Assembly (NCBI GenBank): GCA_009776515.1
Contig: WRNP01000056.1
Coordinates: 1 to 10,292, forward strand
DNA: 10,292 nt
Source: Dehalococcoidia bacterium
GTDB lineage: Bacteria > Chloroflexota > Dehalococcoidia > Dehalococcoidales > UBA1222
Reading direction: 5' to 3'
Part shown: positions 5,404-10,292 of the stretch, in pieces
How positions within the stretch are numbered: the first letter of the stretch is position 1
Layout of the letters: each line of letters opens with the position of its first letter
Program-made: the position numbers and the translations under genes
The notes under the pieces: model-generated
What the model was told of the DNA's origin: nothing
The model's database searches: none
Seen by the model: only the letters and a program-made list of their open reading frames with translations

Positions 5404-7941
5404 ATGAAGCTTGCCTTTTCCACCCTGGCCTGCCCAAACTGGAGTTGGGAGGACATCACCTCTGCCGCCAAGGACTTCGGCTTTGATGGGGTAGAGGTGC
5501 GCGGTCTAGGTGAGGAGCTTTTTGCCGTCCGTGCCCGTCACTTTGCCGAAGAGGAACTGGGTGTCACGATTCGCAAACTTGGCGCACTTCACCTCTCTAT
5601 TCCGTGTTTTTCCTCTGCCTGTTGCCTGAAATACCGAGAGCGTGAAGAGGAAAATCTGGCAGAGATCAGCGAGTACATCAAGCTGGCGAACAAATTATCC
5701 ACGCCTTATGTACGCATCCTGGCCGACAGCGATCCCGCTCCCAAGGGAGACGAGGTGGACGATGCCTCTGTAGCGGCCCAGCTTAGAAAACTGGCCCCGG
5801 TGGCCGAGCAGCAGGGAGTTACTCTGCTGGTGGAAACCAACGGGGTCTATGCTGATACAGCGCGTTTATACAGGCTTTTGGAGCAGGTGGCCAGCGATGC
5901 GGTGGCTGCACTATGGGATATTCACCATCCATATCGCTTTGCCGGTGAAACAGCCGAGCGGACGGTGCAGAATCTGGGGGCTTATATCAAGCATGTGCAC
6001 GTCAAAGACTCCGTGATGGATGCGGCAGGCAGTATCCGCTACCGCTTGATGGGCGAAGGGGACCTGCCTGTAGATGAAATGATGATGGCCCTGCGTAGCA
6101 TCAACTATGAGGGCTTTGTGTCGCTGGAATGGGTGAAACGTTGGAGTGCAGACTTGGAGGATCCTGGGATTGTCATTCCCCACTATGCGCACTATATGGC
6201 GCGCTATACTAAAAAACCACCGGCCAGCACCTCGCTCTATAGCAACAAGGCGGGCACCGGCAAATATATCTGGGAAAAAGAGGCGCTGATCGACCTAACT
6301 TTCCCGCAACTTTTAGACCGCATTGTGGAGGAATTCCCCGATCAGTATGCTTTCCGCTACACAGTGCTGGATTATACCCGCACCTATGCAGAGTTTCGCG
6401 ACGATGTGGACACTTTTGCCCGGGCGCTGATTACCCTAGGCGTAAAAAGGGGCGACAAAGTGGCTATTTGGGCCACCAATGTGCCCGAGTGGTTCATCAC
6501 CTTTTGGGCGGCCACTAAAATCGGAGCCATTCTGGTAACCATCAACACGGCCTATAAGATCCATGAAGCTGAGTATTTGTTGCGCCAGAGTGACACTCAT
6601 ACATTGGTAATGATTGAGGGGCACAAAGATTCAGACTATCTGGGAATCATTCGGGAGATTTGCCCCGAGTTGGCCGAACTGGGAATGGGTGTGCCCCTGC
6701 ACGCCCGGCGGTTGCCTTTTCTGCGCAATGTGATCACCGTGGGTTTTTCTGAAAAGGGCTGTCTCACCTTTGAGGAGGCGCTGGAGGGCGCTTCCCGGAC
6801 ATCGCTAGAGATGGTCTACCAACGCATGGCAATGCAAAACAGCCATGACGTGTGCAATATGCAGTATACCTCAGGCACCACCGGTTTTCCGAAAGGCGTG
6901 ATGCTCACGCACTACAACGTGGTGAACAACGGCAAAAATATCGGTGACCGCATGGACCTTTCCACAGCTGACCGCATGCTGATCCATGTGCCCATGTTCC
7001 ATTGCTTTGGTATGGTGCTGGCTATGACGGCGGCCGTAACCCATGGGACCACTATGTGTCCCGTACCGGCATTCTCCCCGCGCCTGGCGCTGGAAGCGAT
7101 CAACAAAGAAAAGATTACGGCCTGCCATGGCGTACCCACCATGTTTATTGCCATGCTGGAACACAGTGATTTTGCCAAGACCGACTTTTCCAATATGCGT
7201 ACGGGCATCATGGCGGGCAGTCCCTGCCCGGTGAAAGTGATGCGGGATGTGATCGACAAGATGAACATGAGTGAAATCACCATCGTCTTTGGTCAGACAG
7301 AGAGCAGCCCAGGCTGCACTATGAGTTCAGCCGATGACCCGCTGGAAATGAAAGTCAACACGGTAGGGCGTGCCTTGCCGGGTATTGAGTGTAAGATTGT
7401 AGACCCGCAAACTGGGGATGATTTGCCCGATAACACCGACGGTGAATTTGTCGCCCGAGGCTATAATATCATGAAAGGTTACTACAAAATGCCGGCGGCC
7501 ACAGCCAATGCCATAGATGTTGACGGCTGGCTGCACACAGGTGATCTTTCCCGCCGCCTCCCTGACGGTACCTTTAAAATTACGGGTCGCATCAAGGATA
7601 TGATCATCCGTGGCGGTGAGAATATCTATCCCAAGGAGATCGAAGATTTCCTGTACACACATCCTAAGGTAAAAGATGTCCAGGTGGTGGGGGTGCCGGA
7701 TAAACAATACGGCGAAGAGATATTGGCTTGCGTGATTTTGAAAGACGGGACTGAGGCTACCGAGGAAGAGATTCGGGGCTACGTAAAAGACCACATGGCC
7801 AAACAGAAAACGCCGAAATATGTGCGCTTTGTGGTGGAGTTCCCCATGAATGCCGCGGGCAAGATTTTGAAATACAAAATGGTTGAGGAGGCCATTGAGC
7901 TATTAGGGTTGGAGGAGGCCAGCAAGATTGAAACTGCGTGA
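5404..7941 (+). CDS. fusion protein: xylose-isomerase-like TIM barrel + AMP-forming acyl-CoA ligase
   Basis: An 845-residue two-domain protein in one uninterrupted frame. Residues 1 to about 268 form a sugar phosphate isomerase/epimerase-type TIM barrel (AP endonuclease 2/xylose isomerase-like), starting MKLAFSTLACPNWSWEDI. Its metal-site residues are all present: E144 in LLVETNG, D172 and H175 in WDIHHPY, H197/H199 in KHVHVKD and E242 in SLEWVKRW. A short polar linker (about 269-287) leads to a full acyl-CoA ligase of about 558 residues: TSGTTGFPKG at 489-498, FGQTE at 629-633, HTGD at 711-714, GRIKDMIIRGGENIYP at 728-743 and catalytic K820 in AAGKILK. The ligase half resembles the FadD/medium-to-long-chain branch and is not a close copy of the two upstream ligases. 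GGAGGGAG at 5391-5398 precedes the ATG, 33 nt after ligase 2, so it is the last gene of the operon. Both halves look catalytically complete, so it may act on a carbohydrate-like or cyclic compound and then activate a carboxylate. The substrate is unknown. Confidence 0.9.
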   Translation: MKLAFSTLACPNWSWEDITSAAKDFGFDGVEVRGLGEELFAVRARHFAEEELGVTIRKLGALHLSIPCFSSACCLKYREREEENLAEISEYIKLANKLSTPYVRILADSDPAPKGDEVDDASVAAQLRKLAPVAEQQGVTLLVETNGVYADTARLYRLLEQVASDAVAALWDIHHPYRFAGETAERTVQNLGAYIKHVHVKDSVMDAAGSIRYRLMGEGDLPVDEMMMALRSINYEGFVSLEWVKRWSADLEDPGIVIPHYAHYMARYTKKPPASTSLYSNKAGTGKYIWEKEALIDLTFPQLLDRIVEEFPDQYAFRYTVLDYTRTYAEFRDDVDTFARALITLGVKRGDKVAIWATNVPEWFITFWAATKIGAILVTINTAYKIHEAEYLLRQSDTHTLVMIEGHKDSDYLGIIREICPELAELGMGVPLHARRLPFLRNVITVGFSEKGCLTFEEALEGASRTSLEMVYQRMAMQNSHDVCNMQYTSGTTGFPKGVMLTHYNVVNNGKNIGDRMDLSTADRMLIHVPMFHCFGMVLAMTAAVTHGTTMCPVPAFSPRLALEAINKEKITACHGVPTMFIAMLEHSDFAKTDFSNMRTGIMAGSPCPVKVMRDVIDKMNMSEITIVFGQTESSPGCTMSSADDPLEMKVNTVGRALPGIECKIVDPQTGDDLPDNTDGEFVARGYNIMKGYYKMPAATANAIDVDGWLHTGDLSRRLPDGTFKITGRIKDMIIRGGENIYPKEIEDFLYTHPKVKDVQVVGVPDKQYGEEILACVILKDGTEATEEEIRGYVKDHMAKQKTPKYVRFVVEFPMNAAGKILKYKMVEEAIELLGLEEASKIETA

Positions 7942-8058
7942 AGCACATACTGGCAGTGGCGCTTAAAAACAGTGCAGGTCTCAGCCAATAAGCCAGGGAT
8001 ATTACTGGGCTAGGTCGCGGCTCTGCTATGAATGGGCGCTGGCATTATGTTGTATCCA

Positions 8059-8107
8059 AGAAAAACCCAGGCCGGTTCAGCCAGCGATTGAAACCGGTGG
8101 TTTTTCT
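8059..8107 (+). terminator. Rho-independent-type terminator hairpin after the operon
   Basis: AGAAAAACC (8059-8067) pairs with GGTTTTTCT (8099-8107), and inside it CCGGTT (8072-8077) pairs with AACCGG (8092-8097). The T-run on the 3' arm and the A-run on the 5' arm make it able to act in either direction. It stands about 117 nt after the fusion gene; I saw no gene in the 210-nt gap 7942-8151. Confidence 0.6.
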
Positions 8108-8117
8108 GTGAGATTAT
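8088..8117 (+). promoter_or_regulatory. candidate promoter of the DUF4870-like gene
   Basis: TTGAAA at 8088-8093 (5/6) and GATTAT at 8112-8117 (4/6) are separated by 18 nt, and TGA just before the -10 gives an extended -10 form. The -35 lies within the 3' half of the preceding terminator hairpin. Start of transcription would be near 8124, about 28 nt before the gene. Confidence 0.38.
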
Positions 8118-8151
8118 TTAGCAGAAAGCACTGAAAAAGGAAGCAGTTTGT

Positions 8152-8592
8152 ATGTTTTGCTCAAAATGCGGAAGCCGGCAACCAGATGATGCCCAGTTTT
8201 GCGCAAGCTGCGGGAGCATTATGAACAGGGCTTATCAGCAGAAGACCATGGGGCTTCAAGAAAACGTTGCCAGCCTTTTATGTTATCTGATTGGATGGAT
8301 AACGGGGCTCATTTTCTATTTGCTAGAACCGTCCAATAAAACTATCCGTTTTCATGCTTTACAATCTATACTCCTGTGCGTTACCGTGTTCATCATCTAC
8401 GCTGTACTTGGAATACTGAGAGTGATATTTGAAATCAATATGCTGGGTTTCTTATTTTTTTCCATGTCTAGTTCAACCTTCGGGCTTCTTGTCTTTGTTT
8501 TGTGGATTTTGTTGATGGTGCAAGCATACCAGGGGCAGAAATGGAAGTTGCCCGTTATTGGCAATCTAGCCGAGCAGTGGGCAAGCAAATAA
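8152..8592 (+). CDS. zinc-ribbon DUF4870-like small membrane protein
   Basis: A 146-residue protein. An N-terminal zinc ribbon (C3-x2-C6 ... C17-x2-C20) is followed by a DUF4870/Tic20-like membrane region with three hydrophobic segments at about 39-59, 70-93 and 97-123. The stretch GLQENVASLLCYLIGWITG and the later NKTIRFHALQS are characteristic of DUF4870 proteins. The family's function is unknown; the ribbon should face the cytoplasm. The ATG at 8152 follows AAAGGAAG at 8136-8143. It sits behind a terminator and is more AT-rich than the operon before it, so it is probably a separate unit. The gene at 8781 carries the same ribbon at its other end, which suggests a functional or evolutionary tie. 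Confidence 0.85.
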   Translation: MFCSKCGSRQPDDAQFCASCGSIMNRAYQQKTMGLQENVASLLCYLIGWITGLIFYLLEPSNKTIRFHALQSILLCVTVFIIYAVLGILRVIFEINMLGFLFFSMSSSTFGLLVFVLWILLMVQAYQGQKWKLPVIGNLAEQWASK

Positions 8593-8780
8593 AGTACCCC
8601 AAGATACATCGTAAAGAGAGGATTAGAGACGCGATTTTTCAGAGACATCATGGAGAAATTGTAGAGAAGGAAGACGATGAGTTTCTTCGCAGCCAATCTT
8701 TGTATAGTGCATAACGAAGGTCATTCTTCTCCTAAGTCAAGTGTAATACACCCAAGCTCAATAGGCTGGAGATAACGGTT

Positions 8781-9311
8781 ATGAAGTGGTTGAGAAATGC
8801 CGCCGCAAAGATTCTTGCCCTTTCTGTAATTTGGTTTATGTATGTTCTTCTCGTCATCGTGCCTTTTGCGGAAAAATTTGGCTTTTTCAATGAAGCATAT
8901 CCTCCGCCAGCAGATAAAACACTGCCATACTTTTTGCTTACAACTCCATTGTTTTTGGCGTATGTCATCTATGTGATTATAAATTTTTCGAAGGTGTCAT
9001 CTCTAAGAAGTCTCGTTTATCCTGCGCTAGTGTTTAATCTGTATACCGGATTCTTTGTGTGCTTGATGGTAGGGGGTGGGGTGGTACTGTGGTTTATGAT
9101 CGCTACCATTATGTTTTTTGTGGTTGCATTGGTAATCAGTTTTTCCATAGGACTCGCCAGGGATTCACGTTCTAAAGAATTGAGCAAAAGAAATGTATCA
9201 TTTTGCCCGAAATGCGGATCTTCGCAAACAGAAGATGCCCGCTTTTGTGCGAACTGCGGTGCTATTGTTAACATAACACAGAAACTGAATGCAGATGTAT
9301 CTAGCGGCTAA
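8781..9311 (+). CDS. four-helix membrane protein with C-terminal zinc ribbon
   Basis: A 176-residue protein with four hydrophobic segments at about 11-30, 48-68, 78-98 and 101-125, followed by a charged stretch (RDSRSKELSKRN) and a zinc ribbon with C142, C145, C156 and C159. The ribbon (FCPKCGSSQTEDARFCANCG) has the same CxxC-x10-CxxC spacing and nearly the same wording as the N-terminal ribbon of the protein at 8152. I do not recognise a family for the membrane part. The start follows GGAG at 8768-8771, 9 nt before the ATG. The 188 nt between this gene and the previous one contain no convincing gene or hairpin. It converges with the minus-strand surface-protein gene. The function is unknown. 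Confidence 0.75.
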   Translation: MKWLRNAAAKILALSVIWFMYVLLVIVPFAEKFGFFNEAYPPPADKTLPYFLLTTPLFLAYVIYVIINFSKVSSLRSLVYPALVFNLYTGFFVCLMVGGGVVLWFMIATIMFFVVALVISFSIGLARDSRSKELSKRNVSFCPKCGSSQTEDARFCANCGAIVNITQKLNADVSSG

Positions 9312-9351
9312 TCGCATAAGATCGAAAAGGTGCCTTTGAGTATAAGTTAGC

Positions 9352-9400
9352 CTTATCGAGAGAGCGGCAGACAACAGATGTCTGCCGCTCTCTCGATAAG
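9352..9400. terminator. perfect 22-bp inverted repeat between convergent genes
   Basis: Bases 9352-9373 are the exact reverse complement of 9379-9400, with a 5-nt loop (ACAGA). The stem starts CTTATCGAGAGAGCGG. It lies 41 nt after the end of the plus-strand gene and 21 nt from the end of the minus-strand gene, which suggests a shared two-way terminator. No T-run follows on either strand, so it is not a classic intrinsic terminator; it could also be an mRNA 3'-end protecting hairpin or a dispersed repeat element. Confidence 0.55.
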
Positions 9401-9421
9401 CAACACTGTCTTTGCCGTGCC

Positions 9422-10292
9422 CTAATTGTTCCTGGCATTCTGGCGTTCGTCGCCCTCCCGCTTAAAGGCCAGTATGAGGCTGATGAGGCCCAGAACCAGG
9501 ATAAGGGCATTCACGATAGTCCAGACATCAACCCAGGCCATATTGAGACTCACGTCTTGGGTCACGATGAATACTACCACCCCGGCAATACCCAAGATGG
9601 CTGCCATCAGTAACCATAAGGGCCTGATTTTCTTTTCTTTGTTCTTTCGTATTAGTGCCCAGACTAACCCCGCAAGCGCCAGCAGGGCACCCAGAACCGA
9701 GAGTATCAAATTAAGGAGAGCCCAGGTCTCCATTGGGTCATCTGTGCTCGGAGGCGTAGCGGTAGTTGGTGCCCCCGAAGACGTTGTAGCCGTGTGAGGC
9801 GTCGTTTGCGTTATCGTAGTAGGACTCGTGGGTAATGAAGGCTCAGGCGCTGTGGTAATCACTGGCGGTGGGGTTATGGTTGCGGTCGTTGGTGTTGGGT
9901 TGGTTGCCGTGGTTATCACCGGTGGGGTAGTCGCAGTGGTGGTTACCTCTGGCGGGGTGGGCTTATCAGAAGTCGTGATTACGGGGGTGGTCGGTACTAC
10001 CGTAGGCCCCGTGGTCGCTGGCAGCCAATTAGCGGTAACGGTGACATCGTTCGCCGGCATGAAGAAATTGGCGGTGGCACTGCTTGGTAGACTTACTCCC
10101 CCCGCATTCACTGTCCAGCCAACAAAAATAAACCCTGGGCGAATGCCGGCTCTTACGGTTACCGCAACTCCTGCCGCATATGTCCCTGCCCCCGTGTTTC
10201 CTGATCCCGCATAGCTGCCGATAACGGTTAGGACGTACGAGCTGCGACTGTTGGTAAATACCGCCTCAGATTGTGTTCCGGATATGACGGTG
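9422..10292 (-). CDS. InlB-repeat surface protein with Thr/Pro stalk and C-terminal membrane helices (partial)
   Basis: The frame is open to the right edge, so the 5' end is missing and 289 residues are visible. An in-frame GTG at 10111 is not the real start: the InlB-type repeat runs across it. That repeat (about 10237 to 10025) shows the family pattern: GSYA, TGAGTYAAG, VTVRAG, GFIFVGWTVNAGGVSL and FFMPANDVTVTANW. A Thr/Pro/Val-rich stalk follows (about 10021-9734) with imperfect PPVITTA units. Three hydrophobic segments then end the protein (TWALLNLILSVLGALLALAG, RPLWLLMAAILGIAGVVVFI, WTIVNALILVLGLISLILAF), with a charged tail KREGDERQNARNN. No LPxTG sorting signal is present, so anchoring is by the helices. 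It is probably an exported, cell-surface protein used in adhesion or cell-wall contact; the partner is unknown. Confidence 0.82.
   Translation of the reverse strand, partial: TVISGTQSEAVFTNSRSSYVLTVIGSYAGSGNTGAGTYAAGVAVTVRAGIRPGFIFVGWTVNAGGVSLPSSATANFFMPANDVTVTANWLPATTGPTVVPTTPVITTSDKPTPPEVTTTATTPPVITTATNPTPTTATITPPPVITTAPEPSLPTSPTTITQTTPHTATTSSGAPTTATPPSTDDPMETWALLNLILSVLGALLALAGLVWALIRKNKEKKIRPLWLLMAAILGIAGVVVFIVTQDVSLNMAWVDVWTIVNALILVLGLISLILAFKREGDERQNARNN
9734..10021 (-). repeat. Thr/Pro-rich low-complexity stalk with PPVITTA-like units
   Basis: Within the surface-protein gene, about 96 codons are dominated by Thr, Pro, Val and Ala. The unit (T/P)PVITT(S/A) occurs three times at spacings of about 20 residues (TPVITTS, PPVITTA, PPVITTA). 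This is a typical extended spacer between a surface domain and its membrane anchor, and its repeats may vary in number between strains. Confidence 0.65.

Noticed and set aside
7327..7794. Minus-strand 155-codon frame opposite the fusion gene
   Set aside because: Complement of the conserved ligase C-terminal region; no recognisable motif or start signal.
8502..8714. Plus-strand frame of 70 codons overlapping the end of the DUF4870-like gene
   Set aside because: Its first half is the known gene read in another frame, it has no ribosome binding site and its charged tail shows no recognisable family.
9750..10025. Possible CRISPR-like or tandem DNA repeat
   Set aside because: The periodicity is degenerate Thr/Pro coding sequence with uneven units, not identical repeats with unique spacers.
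9828..10214. Plus-strand Gly/Val-rich frame of 128 codons
   Set aside because: It is the complement of the Thr/Pro stalk and repeat of the surface protein; the Gly/Val bias follows from that low-complexity DNA.

Overview
The window looks like a chromosomal segment of an anaerobic bacterium, most plausibly a member of the Bacillota (Clostridia). The reasons are strong GGAGG-type ribosome binding sites, tightly overlapping genes, a surface protein with an InlB-type repeat of the kind common in Clostridia, and a DUF4870-like zinc-ribbon membrane protein. This placement is an inference; Chloroflexota cannot be excluded. The left two thirds is moderately GC-rich, while the two small membrane-protein genes at about 8.15-9.3 kb are visibly more AT-rich.

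Layout: (a) 1-161 holds a possible tail of an upstream gene and the leader of a NYN-domain (LabA/PIN-like) nuclease gene at 162-791. (b) 787-892 holds a good -10 box and a leader that can fold into three nested or stacked stems, ending at the ribosome binding site of the next gene. (c) 893-7941 is one compact plus-strand operon of five genes: XRE-cupin regulator 1, acyl-CoA ligase 1, XRE-cupin regulator 2, acyl-CoA ligase 2, and an 845-residue protein that joins a xylose-isomerase-like TIM barrel to a third acyl-CoA ligase. The first four genes overlap by 1, 8 and 4 nt; the fifth follows after 33 nt. (d) 7942-8151 holds a terminator hairpin and a candidate promoter. (e) 8152-8592 and 8781-9311 encode two small membrane proteins, each with the same CxxC-x10-CxxC zinc ribbon, at opposite ends of the chain. 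(f) 9352-9400 is a perfect 22-bp hairpin between convergent genes. (g) 9422-10292, minus strand, is the 3' part of a surface protein with an InlB-like repeat, a Thr/Pro-rich stalk and three membrane helices; it runs off the right edge.

How the genes may work together: the two regulator-ligase pairs are clearly paralogous and look like a tandem duplication of a 'sense and activate a carboxylic acid' module. Each regulator has a DNA-binding helix-turn-helix and a cupin pocket that could bind the acid or its CoA thioester, and each ligase makes the CoA thioester. The fused fifth protein suggests that a carbohydrate-like or cyclic polyol compound is isomerised, epimerised or dehydrated and then activated as a CoA thioester by the same polypeptide. 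Substrates cannot be read from the sequence. The operon as seen has no dehydrogenase, hydratase or thiolase, so downstream steps must be encoded elsewhere. The fusion protein and the duplicated sensor-ligase modules are the most unusual content of the window.
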